Positions 8,385-18,519 of a DNA stretch of 64,000 bases are shown in pieces (within the stretch, counting starts at the first letter, position 1; each line of letters opens with the position of its first letter). Source of the stretch: Rhodospirillales bacterium (GTDB lineage Bacteria; Pseudomonadota; Alphaproteobacteria; Rhodospirillales; Casp-alpha2); assembly GCA_017644185.1 (NCBI GenBank), contig JAEPMA010000013.1, positions 1 to 64,000 of the forward strand. The letters are read 5' to 3'. A program made the position numbers and the translations under genes. The notes under the pieces were generated by a model. That model was given only the letters and a program-made list of their open reading frames with translations. It ran no database searches and was not told the origin of the DNA.

Positions 8385-10122
8385 CGTCCGTCGTCGTCTT
8401 GATCACGGCGTCGGCTTCCTCGACGAGGCCGTCCTTGAGTTTCTTCTCGAGCGTCTCTTTCAGCTCGGGCTCGGGGTCGAGGGAAAGCGAGTGGTTCCAC
8501 TGGAACGTCGCCTCTAATCGTCTGCCCACCTTCCAGTACGCGTCGCCCAGATGATCGTTGATGACGGGGTCTTCGGGCCGGAGTTCGACGGCGCGCTCAA
8601 GCTCGGGGACGGCTTCTTCATAGCGGCCGAACTGGTAATAGACCCACCCCAAACTGTCCGTGATGTAGCCGTCGTGCGGGCGCTTGGAGACCGCGGTCTT
8701 GATCATGGTCAGCGCCTGTTCCAAGTTCTTTTTCTGCTCGACCCACGAATAGCCAAGGTAGTTGAGCACAAGGGGCTGGTCCGGTTCGAATTCGAGCGCC
8801 TTCAAAAAGTCCGCTTCGGCGCGGTCCCACTCTTTCGCCCTCTCCAGCACGATGCCGCGCGAATACAAAAGCTGCCAGTGACGGGGCTCCAGCTCGCCGA
8901 TCCGCTTGACCGCCTCGTCGTAGGCGGCGACCGCGTCGGTCCATTTCTGGTGGCGGCGGTAGGCATCCCCCAATGAGATCAGCGGACGCGGATCTTCGGG
9001 ATAGGTTTTCGCGGCTTTCGTCAAAATCTCGACGGCGCCGTCGAAATCGTCGATGCGGTCGAGGTTGCGGGCAATCCGTAACGTCGCCGAGCGGGTGAAG
9101 GGGGTGTTTTTCGGCAGCTGCTTATAGACCGCGACCGAGTCCTCGTAGCGCTCGAGGTTCTCGAGGATTCCCCCCGCCATGTAGCGCATGACGGCGAAAT
9201 CGGGGCGCAGGTGCAAGGCCAGCCTGGCCAGCACGAGGGCGGTCTCGCTCCCCCCCTGGCGGTTGAGCGACGACGAAATCCCGAACAACGCTTCGGCGAT
9301 GCCGTCCTTGGCGTTCCTGACGAGAACCGGAACTTTCTTCGTTTCTTCGTCGGCGAGCCGGTCGAGATCCATGTCGACGAACGACGTGCCCGGCTGGGCG
9401 CTTTGATAAAGATCGAACACCGCCTTGGCTTCGTTGATCTTGCCCTGACGCTCGTAAAGGGTGCCCAGAATGCGCGATGCGCGCAGCGACGCGCCCTCTT
9501 CGTCCTCGGTGACACTCAGATAATAGGTTTCGGCGGCGGCGAAATCGCCGGAAAGTTCGTGCATCAGACCGGCGTGAAGATCGTGCAGGGCGCGCGTGCC
9601 GCCCAGATCGCGGAGCGGTTTGAGGGCTTCCAACGCCGCTTTCTTGTCTTTCTTGGCGAACAGGGCCCACGCCTTGAACATCGGCGCGGTAAACCCGTTC
9701 AAGCCGGTCCCGTCGAGCGCCGACATGCGCTCGAGCACGGCGTCCCATTTCTCGTTCCTGGCGTCTTCGATGGCGAGGGCCAGATTGGCGACGGGGGCCT
9801 TGGGCTCGTCCTGGATATAGGTGTTGGCGAGCTTGATGGCGTCGTCCATCTGCCCGTCCATGATGTTGAACAGGAACGTCCGCCTCAAGACGTCGACCTG
9901 GCCCTCGTCCTGTTTGAGGGTCGCGCCGAAATACTTGATGGCGGCCTTCACGTCGCTCCGTTTCTGGGCGACATGGCCGGCGAGGAAGTTGCCGGATAAA
10001 GAAGTCGGGTGCTCTTCGGCGGCGTCGGCCGGGAGTGTTTGAAGCAGGAGTGCGGCCGCGATCGCCACGGCGCCCAGGGTTCGGACGGGGGCGTTCGGGA
10101 ACGCGCGGGAAGTCAGGGGCAT
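8377..10122 (-). CDS. Periplasmic tetratricopeptide-repeat protein
   Basis: 581 residues. An N-terminal signal peptide (hydrophobic about 15-33, cleavage near ADAAEE) is followed by tandem TPR helices over most of the length; the clearest lie in the last 250 residues (for example a unit ending LEFEPDQPLVLNYLGYSW). TPR proteins are scaffolds, so this one probably works in the periplasm or at the outer-membrane inner face. Alphaproteobacteria commonly carry this gene directly before ispE, as here with an 8-bp overlap. The precise partner is unknown. GGAGAG precedes the ATG at 10122. Confidence 0.85.
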   Translation of the reverse strand: MPLTSRAFPNAPVRTLGAVAIAAALLLQTLPADAAEEHPTSLSGNFLAGHVAQKRSDVKAAIKYFGATLKQDEGQVDVLRRTFLFNIMDGQMDDAIKLANTYIQDEPKAPVANLALAIEDARNEKWDAVLERMSALDGTGLNGFTAPMFKAWALFAKKDKKAALEALKPLRDLGGTRALHDLHAGLMHELSGDFAAAETYYLSVTEDEEGASLRASRILGTLYERQGKINEAKAVFDLYQSAQPGTSFVDMDLDRLADEETKKVPVLVRNAKDGIAEALFGISSSLNRQGGSETALVLARLALHLRPDFAVMRYMAGGILENLERYEDSVAVYKQLPKNTPFTRSATLRIARNLDRIDDFDGAVEILTKAAKTYPEDPRPLISLGDAYRRHQKWTDAVAAYDEAVKRIGELEPRHWQLLYSRGIVLERAKEWDRAEADFLKALEFEPDQPLVLNYLGYSWVEQKKNLEQALTMIKTAVSKRPHDGYITDSLGWVYYQFGRYEEAVPELERAVELRPEDPVINDHLGDAYWKVGRRLEATFQWNHSLSLDPEPELKETLEKKLKDGLVEEADAVIKTTTDGG

Positions 10123-10217
10123 GCAATGCTCTCCGCTTTGCTTGGACCGCTCAGAGTGTAGTGAACGCGCCCGCCCGTGGCCAGCCCAACCGGCGGGTGG
10201 AACGTGAATTTCAGGCG

Positions 10218-12170
10218 TCAGGCGCCATGCTGCATTTTAAGGTCGTCGAACGACACGATCCGCCCGGCGATGGCGCTCGCGGCGACGGTTTTCGGGCTGG
10301 CCAGCCACACCTTGCCGGGGCCGGAACGGCCGGGGAAGTTCCTGTTGATCGCACTCACCGTCACTTGATCCGGATTGAGCGACAGCCCCGGTCCGCACCC
10401 CGCGCAGGCGCCGCACGCGGGTTGAAGAATCTCCGCGCCGACTTTCTCGAACGCCGACATATAACCCCGTGCCTCGCAGTAGTCCCGGACGGCGGTCGTG
10501 CCGAACTGAAGGTAAAGTTTGACGGAAGGGGGCACTTTAAGACCAGCGCCCGCCGCCCATTCGAGGACTTCGTGATAGCCGTCGAAGTCCTCGCGCTTAC
10601 CAGCGGTACAGGACCCGCCGTAAGCAATGTCGACCGAGACGGTCTCGCCGAGGTCCGCGAGCCTGAGGCCGTTCCCCGGATCGCCGGGCGATGCCAGCAT
10701 GGGCGTTAGTGACGCGCAGTCGATCTCGATCACATGCGCATACGACGCACCTTCGTCGCTCTTCATCCAGGTTTCGATCTCGAAATCGATGCCGCGCCGG
10801 GCCTTCAGGAAGCGGCGCGTTTCCTCGTCGGGGATGAATATCCCACTGAGCCCGCCCATTTCGGCGGTCATGTTGGTGAAGGTGGCGCGTTCATCGGTCG
10901 AAAGCTGCGCCACCGCGGGCCCTGAGAATTCGAAGACGCAGCCGATCCCGCCGCCGTCGCGGACGAACGGATCGGCCAGAAGGTGAAGCACGATATCCTT
11001 CGCCATGACACCCGCAGGGATGTCGCCCGACAATTCGACCCGAACCGTTTCCGGCACCTTGATGCGGGTCAGTCCGGTCACCAGCGCATTCGACATTTCC
11101 GTGCTGCCGATCCCGTAGGCGAGACAGCCGAGCGCGCCGCAATGGGGGGTGTGGGAGTCCGTGCCCGCCGCCAGCTGGCCGGGTAAAACGTAGTGCTCCG
11201 TCATCATCGCGTGCGAGATGCCCTCGGAGCCTTCCTCGCCCTTCAGATAGCCGTGATCGTTCAAACCGTACTTGCCGACGAATGCCCGATGGCCGTCGGA
11301 CATACGGCGGATGCCGGGCATGCGGTCGGCCTTCGCGTTCACTTCCGGCCTGTGCGCGTAGGAATAATGGTCCTCGAACGAGACGACCGTCTCGGGATCG
11401 GTGAAGGTCAAATCCTCCCCATACCGTTCTTCCAGCATGTGCCCGCACATGGCGGTGTAAATGTCGTGAAAATAGCGCCACGCCGGGCGGACGAACCCGG
11501 CGCTGCCGGGGCTCAGCGCCCATTCGGTTTCTCCGATATCGACCGCGTGCCGCGCGATGATTTTTTCGACCAGGGTTTTCGGCTCGCCGTTCATCCATCG
11601 CTCTTCCAAGACCGGCTTCGCCGTGGGCGCGATCGTCCGGCCATAACCCAGCAGTCCCCCGGCGCGCAGGATGTCCTGCGCCTGCGGGTCACGACCGTAT
11701 AGAAGATCTTCGATGGGGATCGCTTCGCCCGCCCGGATGCGCGCGATCAACCCGAAATCGGTGGATGTGAACAGGCCGAGGTTGTCGGCGTTCTGGCGGT
11801 AGAGCCGCTCGAAGCCGTCGGCGACGATCAGCTTGATCCCGGCGCGGACCTCGGCGAGGGGGCTGTGCTCACGGGACGATCCCTTGCCGTAGCGGTTGCC
11901 GCCGACGATGACCGAGAACCCGCCGTCCAGGATCGCAGCTTCCTTGATGGGCGTTTCATTCTGGGTCTCGAAGCCGACGTGCGCGAACCGGGCGATCTTG
12001 TCGTCATAGTGGACGAGGGTGGGGATCGGTGTGATTTCGTCGGTGGAGATGTCGTTCCTGAACGGCCGCGCCGTGTCGGGGTTCAGGTCTTCCCCTCTGA
12101 ACTGCCGCGCCAGTTTCTCAGGATCGTCCGACAGGAACAGGATGCGGCCGGGAAAGTCGATGGATGTCAT
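10218..12170 (-). CDS. Aconitase-family hydratase, N-terminal swivel plus catalytic domain
   Basis: 650 residues. The N-terminal part (about 35-180) is the swivel domain, with GGNRYGKGSSREHSP (about 91-104), homologous to LeuD and to the C-terminal domain of AcnA. The larger part (about 200-650) is the catalytic body with GTDSHTPHCG (336-345) and the [4Fe-4S] ligands Cys521 (GSCTAGK) and Cys586/589 (CGAC). The swivel domain therefore comes first, opposite to AcnA/LeuC-type order and without the HEAT domain of AcnB. It probably dehydrates or isomerises a 2-hydroxyacid such as isopropylmalate, citrate or methylcitrate. The substrate cannot be read from sequence. Confidence 0.85.
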   Translation of the reverse strand: MTSIDFPGRILFLSDDPEKLARQFRGEDLNPDTARPFRNDISTDEITPIPTLVHYDDKIARFAHVGFETQNETPIKEAAILDGGFSVIVGGNRYGKGSSREHSPLAEVRAGIKLIVADGFERLYRQNADNLGLFTSTDFGLIARIRAGEAIPIEDLLYGRDPQAQDILRAGGLLGYGRTIAPTAKPVLEERWMNGEPKTLVEKIIARHAVDIGETEWALSPGSAGFVRPAWRYFHDIYTAMCGHMLEERYGEDLTFTDPETVVSFEDHYSYAHRPEVNAKADRMPGIRRMSDGHRAFVGKYGLNDHGYLKGEEGSEGISHAMMTEHYVLPGQLAAGTDSHTPHCGALGCLAYGIGSTEMSNALVTGLTRIKVPETVRVELSGDIPAGVMAKDIVLHLLADPFVRDGGGIGCVFEFSGPAVAQLSTDERATFTNMTAEMGGLSGIFIPDEETRRFLKARRGIDFEIETWMKSDEGASYAHVIEIDCASLTPMLASPGDPGNGLRLADLGETVSVDIAYGGSCTAGKREDFDGYHEVLEWAAGAGLKVPPSVKLYLQFGTTAVRDYCEARGYMSAFEKVGAEILQPACGACAGCGPGLSLNPDQVTVSAINRNFPGRSGPGKVWLASPKTVAASAIAGRIVSFDDLKMQHGA

Positions 12171-12245
12171 ATCGCCCCAATCTTCTTACGTCTTCGTTGC
12201 CGGGCAGTGTACGGGGATTTCGGATCGGGCGTAAGGCCAGATGGA

Positions 12246-13478
12246 TCAGGCCGTCCGTGTCCGCCGCCAGTTCATCAATAAGAAGAACGCAATCGACATG
12301 TTCACAAGATTCCACGCGATCCCATTGATGAAGGCGGCTTGATAAGAGCCGGTATAGTCGTAGATCTCGCCCGACATCCACCCCCCGATGGCCATGCCGA
12401 TGACGGTCGTCATCAGAACGAGGCTGACGCGCGCGCCGGCTTCTCTCGCCGGGAAGTACTGTCTGACGATCAAGGCGTAGCTGGGGACGATCCCCCCTTG
12501 AGAGAGACCGAACAAGGCCGAGACCACATACAAAGACACCAATCCGTCGTAGGGGATATAGAAAAACAGCGCCATGCATTGAAGGGTCGAGCCCAACAAA
12601 AGGGTGCACAATCCTCCGATCTTGTCGGCGATGAGCCCGGAGATGATCCGGCTGACGACACCCAACCCCAGCATCACCGACAGCATCTCCGCGCCCCTGG
12701 CGACCCCGTACCCCAGATCGCCGCAATAGGCGACGATATGGACCTGCGGCATGGACATGGCGATGCAGCACGCAAGGCCGGCGACGATCAGCATGATCTG
12801 GATGGTGCGAAGCGACACGCCTTCCGGTTTGATGGTGCCGTTACGGCCGAGAATGTTGGGCTTGTCGGTGACATCGGCGCGGCGGCGCAGATAAAAGGCC
12901 ATCGGCAGCATCAGGACGACGCAGGTGACGGCGATCCAGATATGCGCTTCGCGCCAGCCGACGGTCTGGATGGCTTCGGACAGGATCGGCGGCCAGATGG
13001 TCCCCGAGAGATAGTTGCCGCTGGCGACGATCCCGACCGCGATGCCGCGCCGCTTTTCAAACCATAAAGAGACATCGGCGACGAGCGGGCCGAACGTCGC
13101 GGCGCTCCCCATCATGCCGATCAAAAGCGACTGCGCGAGCATGAACGTCAAAAGACTTTCCGCCTGCGCGGCGGCGACATACCCCACCGCCAGCATGCAG
13201 GTGGCGACGAGAAGGGGCACGAAAATCCCGAACCGGTCGGCCAGCCGTCCCATGACGATACCACCAACGGCGAAACCGATCATGGTGGCGGTGTAGGGCA
13301 GGGACGCGCCGCCCCGGTCGATCCCGAATTCCTGTTCGATGACGGGTAAGGTTACGACAACGGACCAGAGCCCGATCCCGCCCACCGTCGAGAGTGCGAG
13401 CGAGACGGCAAGACGGCGCCAGGCATAGGGGCTGTCGACCAGGTCCGCGTCGGCGGTATCGGCGTGATTACCAGTCAT
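12246..13478 (-). CDS. MFS transporter, monocarboxylate/organic-anion type
   Basis: About 410 residues with 12 predicted membrane helices. The MFS loop 2-3 signature is present as GRLADRFGIF. The N-terminal half resembles bacterial monocarboxylate/oxalate-formate carriers. The frame is also open from a TTG at 13508, but the ATG at 13478 is the more plausible start; neither has a good ribosome site. It follows the hydratase on the same strand and may carry its acid substrate, which is inference only. Confidence 0.8.
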   Translation of the reverse strand: MTGNHADTADADLVDSPYAWRRLAVSLALSTVGGIGLWSVVVTLPVIEQEFGIDRGGASLPYTATMIGFAVGGIVMGRLADRFGIFVPLLVATCMLAVGYVAAAQAESLLTFMLAQSLLIGMMGSAATFGPLVADVSLWFEKRRGIAVGIVASGNYLSGTIWPPILSEAIQTVGWREAHIWIAVTCVVLMLPMAFYLRRRADVTDKPNILGRNGTIKPEGVSLRTIQIMLIVAGLACCIAMSMPQVHIVAYCGDLGYGVARGAEMLSVMLGLGVVSRIISGLIADKIGGLCTLLLGSTLQCMALFFYIPYDGLVSLYVVSALFGLSQGGIVPSYALIVRQYFPAREAGARVSLVLMTTVIGMAIGGWMSGEIYDYTGSYQAAFINGIAWNLVNMSIAFFLLMNWRRTRTA

Positions 13479-13730
13479 GCGAGAATCCGAAAACGAGAAT
13501 TGCGACAATGATTTAGGGGGCCGGATACCGGGCTGTCAAAGCCTGGATTGTCTTGATAACGCTTTTCCAATCCCCAGATATCATGCAAGAATATTCGATA
13601 ATTAAGAGACTTAGGGACGTCTTTATATCAGAGGCGCGGAATAACGCCGAAAACGGCGGCACCGGGCAGTCTTTTCTGAAGAACTTAAACAGGGCGGGTT
13701 GCCGCTCACGTTGGTATCGGAGTCCTCGAT

Positions 13731-14915
13731 TTGGACGGCAAGAACCTGAACGACGAGATCGGCGACGCCCAGGCGGATGACGATACAACGTCACGAACAC
13801 AACCCAAGCGCGGGCATGGGCTCCGCTGGATCGCGGTCATCGCGCTGATCGGTATCGTGATGTGGGGCACCTTCGACCAGTGGAAGCCCCTTTTCGACGG
13901 GCTGGAGATGGGTGGCGGTGCGTCCGCCAAGACCGAAACCAAGACGCCGGCGAAAAAGAGCGGTTCCGGAAAAGGTGTGCCGGTTCTGGTCGAAGCGGTC
14001 GGTGAAACCCGCGACAGTGTCCTGGTCGAGGCCATCGGGACGGCGCGCGCCAAACTGTCCGTCACATTGTTCCCGGCGGCGGCCGGTGAAATCGTCGCCT
14101 TCCCCGTCGAAAGCGGCCAGCAGGTCAAGAAGAACGACGTCATCATGAGACTGGATGCGCGCGATGCGCAGTTGCAGGTCCGCGTCGCCGAGACGCGCGT
14201 CAAGGAAGCGGAAAACGCCCTTCAGCGGGCGCAGCGGCTGAAAGACAATAATGTGCGTTCGCGCGCCAACGTCGAGGACGCGGAAGTCATCATGGAGCGC
14301 GCCAAGCTGGAACTGGGGCAGGCCCGCGAAGCCCTCTCCGACCGGACCGTGCGTGCGCCGTTCGATGGCATCGTCGGCATCCCGGAAGTCGAGAACGGCG
14401 ACCGCGTGACGACGTCGACCGAGATCATCACCATCGACGACCGCTCGACCCTTCTGGTCGAATTCGAGGTCGCGGAGAGAAATCTTTCCCGTCTTAAACT
14501 CGATATGCCGGTCAAGGCCCGCACCCCCAGCTTCCGTGACCGGGATATCGAGGGGCATATCAACAAGATCGACAGCCGCGTCGATCCGGTGTCGCGCACC
14601 GTCAGGGTCAGGGCCGCGTTCGAGAACAAGGACGACTCGCTCAGGCCGGGGATGTCGTTCTTTGTGCACCTCGACCTGCCGGGCGACATGCTGCCGAGCG
14701 TGCCCGAGCTGGCCTTGCAGTGGGAGGACGGAGAGAGCTTCATCTGGCGTATCACCGACGGGAAGGCGGAACGCATCACGGTCACGACGCGCAGGCGCCT
14801 GAATAACAAAGTGCTGATCGAAGGCGACGTTAATCCCGGCGACGTGGTTGTCGTCGAAGGCGTGCAGCGGCTGAGACCTGGGCGTCTCGTCGAAATCTCG
14901 CAGGTCGGTGAGTAG
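13731..14915 (+). CDS. RND efflux periplasmic adaptor (HlyD/AcrA family)
   Basis: 394 residues. Short cytoplasmic N-terminus, one membrane anchor (about 30-50), a lipoyl/barrel-sandwich hybrid domain starting near residue 85, a coiled-coil hairpin (about 145-200), and beta-barrel and membrane-proximal domains. It links the inner-membrane pump encoded 16 bp downstream to an outer-membrane channel, which is not encoded here. The TTG at 13731 is taken as start because CGGAG lies 8 bases before it. The drug or lipid substrate is unknown. Confidence 0.88.
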   Translation: MDGKNLNDEIGDAQADDDTTSRTQPKRGHGLRWIAVIALIGIVMWGTFDQWKPLFDGLEMGGGASAKTETKTPAKKSGSGKGVPVLVEAVGETRDSVLVEAIGTARAKLSVTLFPAAAGEIVAFPVESGQQVKKNDVIMRLDARDAQLQVRVAETRVKEAENALQRAQRLKDNNVRSRANVEDAEVIMERAKLELGQAREALSDRTVRAPFDGIVGIPEVENGDRVTTSTEIITIDDRSTLLVEFEVAERNLSRLKLDMPVKARTPSFRDRDIEGHINKIDSRVDPVSRTVRVRAAFENKDDSLRPGMSFFVHLDLPGDMLPSVPELALQWEDGESFIWRITDGKAERITVTTRRRLNNKVLIEGDVNPGDVVVVEGVQRLRPGRLVEISQVGE

Positions 14916-14931
14916 GACAGGGGCGGCTTAG

Positions 14932-17900
14932 ATGTCTGAAAGACTGGATACCTCTTCCGCCGCGACCAACGATCTGCCGACCATCAGCGTGCGCCGCCCG
15001 TACCTGGCGGTGGTGCTCAATCTTCTGATCATGATCGCGGGTTTCGGGGCGCTTCTGGGGGTCGAGGTCCGGGAACTGCCCGACGTCGACCGCCCCATCG
15101 TGACCGTCAGGGCCGACTATCCGGGGGCGTCGCCGGAAACCATGGACGCGGAAGTGACGAGTATCGTCGAAGCGGCGGTGGCGCGCGTCAACGGGGTCAA
15201 GGAAGTCCGGGCTTCGTCGGAGGAAAACAACTTCCGGCTCCGTGCCGTATTCAACCCGGACGTCAACCTGATCGACGCCGCCAACGACGTCCGCGAAGCG
15301 GTGAGCCGGGTCGAACGCGACCTTCCCGACCGGGTCGAGAACATCACCGTCATCAAGGCCGACGCCGACGCAACACCGATCGTCAGGCTGGCGGTCTACA
15401 GCGACAGTTTACAGATCGACGCCCTGACCCAGGTCGTCGAGGATCAGGTCATCCCCGAACTGACGTCCGTCGACGGGGTCGCGGACGTGTCGATGTACGG
15501 GGATCAGGAGCGCACCCTCCGCGTCCTGCTCGATCCGATGAAGCTGGCGAGCTACGGCCTTTCCGTCGCCGACGTTGCCAACGTTATGCGCAACGCGCGT
15601 TATGACGTGCCGGCGGGCAGCTTCCAGTCGCGCGAGCAGGAAGTCCTGGTGCGCGCCAACGCGTCGGTCATCGAACCCAAGAAGATCGAAGACCTGTTCA
15701 TCCGTGAGCCGGTCAGGATCGGCGACGTGGCGACGGTTTTCTTCGGGCCGGCGACGGCGGAAAGCTGGGTCAGGCTCAACGGCCGGTCGGTTCTGTCGCT
15801 TGGGATCGTGCGTCAGGCCAGTTCCAACACCATCGCCATCGCCGAAGGGGTGGCGAAGGTGGTCGAACGCCTGAAAACGCAGATTCCCAACATCACCGTC
15901 GAGACGATTTCCGACGACAGCCTCTTTATCAAAGGCTCGATCTCCGAACTGTTGACCACCCTCGGGTACACGATCCTGATCGTCGTGCTGGTGTTGGTCG
16001 TCTTTACCGGACAATGGCGGGCGTCGTTCATCCCCACGGTCGCGATGCCGGTGGCGTTGGTGGGCTCGCTGGCGGCGGTCTGGATACTTGGATTCTCGGT
16101 CAACCTGATCACGCTTCTGGCGATGGTTTTGGCGGCGGGCGTCGTCGTCGATGACGCCATCGTGGTGTTGGAGAATATCCAGCGCTTACGGGGACAGGGG
16201 ATTCGCACAAGGGCCGCCGCGGTCCTCGGGACGCGCCAGGTGTTCTTCGCCGTCCTCGCGACGACGGCAACCCTTGTGTCGGTGTTCGTGCCGATCTCGT
16301 TCCTGCCCTCGACGGCGGGACGCCTGTTCCAGGAGTTCGGTTTCGTGCTCGCGGTCACGGTGATGATTTCGTCGTTCGTGGCGTTGACGCTGGTGCCGAT
16401 GCTGGCCTCCAGACTGCCGAACCGGGGCGAACGGAAAGAAGCGGGACCCATACAGAAGATCCTGAATGCGATCGGCCGCGCCGGCCTGAAAGCGTATCAG
16501 GTCCCCCTCGATATCGTGATGCGCGCACCCATTCTCGTGTTCGTTTTCGCGGGCGTGGTGATCGGGTTCGCCTACATGGCGTATCAGGATCTGGGCGAGG
16601 AACTCGTCCCCGAGGAAGACCGGGGCAAGGTGACGGTGCGGCTGACGGGGCCGGACGGCACCGGGCTCGCCTATTGCGACCGTCAGGTCGAACAGGTCGA
16701 GAAGATGTTCCAGTCCTATATCGATGATGGCGTGGTCGAAAGATTGTTCACCATCACCGGGTATTACGACCTCAACCGGGGGCTCGTCGACGCGCCGCTG
16801 ATCCCGTGGGAAAAGCGCACGATCTCGGAAGGCGACATCGCCAAGGAAATCAATAAAAAGCTGACCGGCCTGCCGGGCGCGCAGGCGCGGGTGCGGCGCG
16901 GTAACAGCCTCAATCTCAGGAATGCCGACGGTGGGCTCGAGATCGCTTTGATCGGCGCCGACTACGCGCACATCTACCAGGAAGTGCAGAAGTTCATCCG
17001 CAATCTGGAAACGGATACGCCGTGGATCAGCAATTTCCGGGTCGAGTTCCGCGCCACCCAGCCCGAACTCTCAATCGATATCGACCGCCGCCGCGCCACC
17101 GATCTGGGCGTCGACATCGCCGACCTGGCGACCACGATTCAGGTGCTGGTCGACGAATTCGAGGTCGCGGAACTGACCGTGCACGACAAAAGCGTGCCGA
17201 TCATGCTGCAGGCGAGCGAGGAAGCGATCAACGAACCCGCCGACATCGCGAATCTTTACGTCACCGCCGCGGGGGGGCGGTTGGTGCCGCTGTCGCAACT
17301 GATCACATTTTCGGAAAGCTCGGTCGCGGCCGAGTTGGACCGCCACGAACAGCGCCGCGCCATCGAGATCGATGCCGACATCGCGCCCGGCTATACGTTG
17401 AGTGAAGCCATCGACGCAACGCGTGCCGCCGCCGCCAAAAGCCTGACCGGCGATGTCGGGTTGATCTTCCTGGGCGAGGCGAAGGAACTGAACGAGACGT
17501 CACATGATTTGGCGATCACCTATCTGATCGCCTTTGTCGTCGTGTTCCTGGTTTTGGTCGCCCAGTTTGAAAGCGTCACCAGCGCGGTGACGGTGATGAT
17601 CACGGTGCCGTTTGGAATCTGCGCGGCGATCTTCGCCCTTTATATGACGGGCACCTCGATCAACATCTATTCGCAGATCGGGGTCTTGATGCTGACCGGG
17701 ATCATGGCCAAGAACGCGATCTTGATGGTCGAGTTCGCGGACCAGTTACGCGAGCGGGGCCTGAGCCCCCGCGATGCGGCGCGCGAAGCCTCGCTGGTCC
17801 GGTTCCGCCCCATCATGATGACCATGTTCTCCACCGTGTTCGCGGGATTACCGCTGATCCTCGGGACCGGGCCCGGGTCCGAAGCGCGGGTCGCCATCGG

Positions 17901-18075
17901 CTGGGTGATCTTCGGGGGATTGGGGATGGCCGCCGCCATCACGCTATTGCTGACGCCGGTGCTCTACATGCTGATCGCCGGTTTCTCGAAACCGCGCTCT
18001 CAGGAAGGCGCGGAGCTCGACGAGGAACTCCGCGAGGTCACCGACCGCACCGCGTCGGGCCAGCCGGCGGAGTGA
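14932..18075 (+). CDS. RND-family efflux permease (AcrB/MexB-like)
   Basis: 1047 residues, the normal size of HAE-type RND pumps. It has 12 membrane helices with two large periplasmic loops. The proton-relay pair Asp-Asp lies in helix 4 (VVVDDAIVVLENIQR, about residue 406). It forms a proton-driven tripartite pump with the upstream adaptor. The C-terminal tail is acidic. The stop codon is part of a perfect 14-bp inverted repeat. Confidence 0.92.
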   Translation: MSERLDTSSAATNDLPTISVRRPYLAVVLNLLIMIAGFGALLGVEVRELPDVDRPIVTVRADYPGASPETMDAEVTSIVEAAVARVNGVKEVRASSEENNFRLRAVFNPDVNLIDAANDVREAVSRVERDLPDRVENITVIKADADATPIVRLAVYSDSLQIDALTQVVEDQVIPELTSVDGVADVSMYGDQERTLRVLLDPMKLASYGLSVADVANVMRNARYDVPAGSFQSREQEVLVRANASVIEPKKIEDLFIREPVRIGDVATVFFGPATAESWVRLNGRSVLSLGIVRQASSNTIAIAEGVAKVVERLKTQIPNITVETISDDSLFIKGSISELLTTLGYTILIVVLVLVVFTGQWRASFIPTVAMPVALVGSLAAVWILGFSVNLITLLAMVLAAGVVVDDAIVVLENIQRLRGQGIRTRAAAVLGTRQVFFAVLATTATLVSVFVPISFLPSTAGRLFQEFGFVLAVTVMISSFVALTLVPMLASRLPNRGERKEAGPIQKILNAIGRAGLKAYQVPLDIVMRAPILVFVFAGVVIGFAYMAYQDLGEELVPEEDRGKVTVRLTGPDGTGLAYCDRQVEQVEKMFQSYIDDGVVERLFTITGYYDLNRGLVDAPLIPWEKRTISEGDIAKEINKKLTGLPGAQARVRRGNSLNLRNADGGLEIALIGADYAHIYQEVQKFIRNLETDTPWISNFRVEFRATQPELSIDIDRRRATDLGVDIADLATTIQVLVDEFEVAELTVHDKSVPIMLQASEEAINEPADIANLYVTAAGGRLVPLSQLITFSESSVAAELDRHEQRRAIEIDADIAPGYTLSEAIDATRAAAAKSLTGDVGLIFLGEAKELNETSHDLAITYLIAFVVVFLVLVAQFESVTSAVTVMITVPFGICAAIFALYMTGTSINIYSQIGVLMLTGIMAKNAILMVEFADQLRERGLSPRDAAREASLVRFRPIMMTMFSTVFAGLPLILGTGPGSEARVAIGWVIFGGLGMAAAITLLLTPVLYMLIAGFSKPRSQEGAELDEELREVTDRTASGQPAE

Positions 18076-18104
18076 CGTTTCGCTTGGTCACAAGCGAAAC
18101 GTCA
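18073..18104 (+). terminator. Perfect hairpin starting in the RND pump stop codon
   Basis: TGACGTTTCGCTTG and CAAGCGAAACGTCA form a 14-bp perfect stem with a 4-base loop. The TGA stop is its first triplet. No T tract follows, so it may be an mRNA-stabilising hairpin or a weak terminator. Confidence 0.5.
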
Positions 18105-18177
18105 TCCCAAACTTGATTTGAGATCCATACCAGCTTTCGCGCATGTTTATAGGCCCTGAATCGAGTTCAGGGCGACG
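18103..18177. repeat. Dispersed intergenic palindromic repeat
   Basis: The element begins CATCCCAAACTTGATTTGAG and ends CCCTGAAT..GTTCAGGGCGACG. Related elements lie at 36116-36228 and, shortened, at 60820-60851. It lies between the convergent RND and small acidic protein genes. Confidence 0.55.
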
Positions 18178-18198
18178 CTCGTTTTTCTGGAAAAGCGG

Positions 18199-18519
18199 TT
18201 AGCTCGCGGCTTCGCCTTCGCCGGCCCCTTCGCCGTCGTCTTCGAGGCCCAGCACGGCGCCCGTGCGTTGCGGCTCGATCGGCTGCAGCTCGTCCTTGCT
18301 GTCGTTGGTCCACTCGGCGATCTGGATGACTTCGGCGTGGTCGCCTTCCTGTTCTTCCAGATTGACCGGCTCAAGAACATGCAGGCCGTTCTGATCGGCG
18401 TAGAACGTGTGTTCACCGAAGACATTGGTCAGCGCCTCGTTGGCGGCATTGTCTTCCGGAATGGGTATAGCACCGGTCTGACGCTCGATGGCGCCGACCT
18501 GTTCGGTCGTCAGTTTCAT
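18199..18519 (-). CDS. Small acidic protein of unknown function
   Basis: 106 residues. No domain recognised. The protein is acidic, with an Asp/Glu/Gly/Ala-rich C-terminus (EDDGEGAGEGEAAS); the central part (FGEHTFYADQNGLHVLEP) looks folded. No signal peptide or membrane helix, so probably cytoplasmic. TTAGGC precedes the ATG at 18519 by about 8 bases. It stands alone between the RND pump and ETF-QO. Confidence 0.6.
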   Translation of the reverse strand: MKLTTEQVGAIERQTGAIPIPEDNAANEALTNVFGEHTFYADQNGLHVLEPVNLEEQEGDHAEVIQIAEWTNDSKDELQPIEPQRTGAVLGLEDDGEGAGEGEAAS

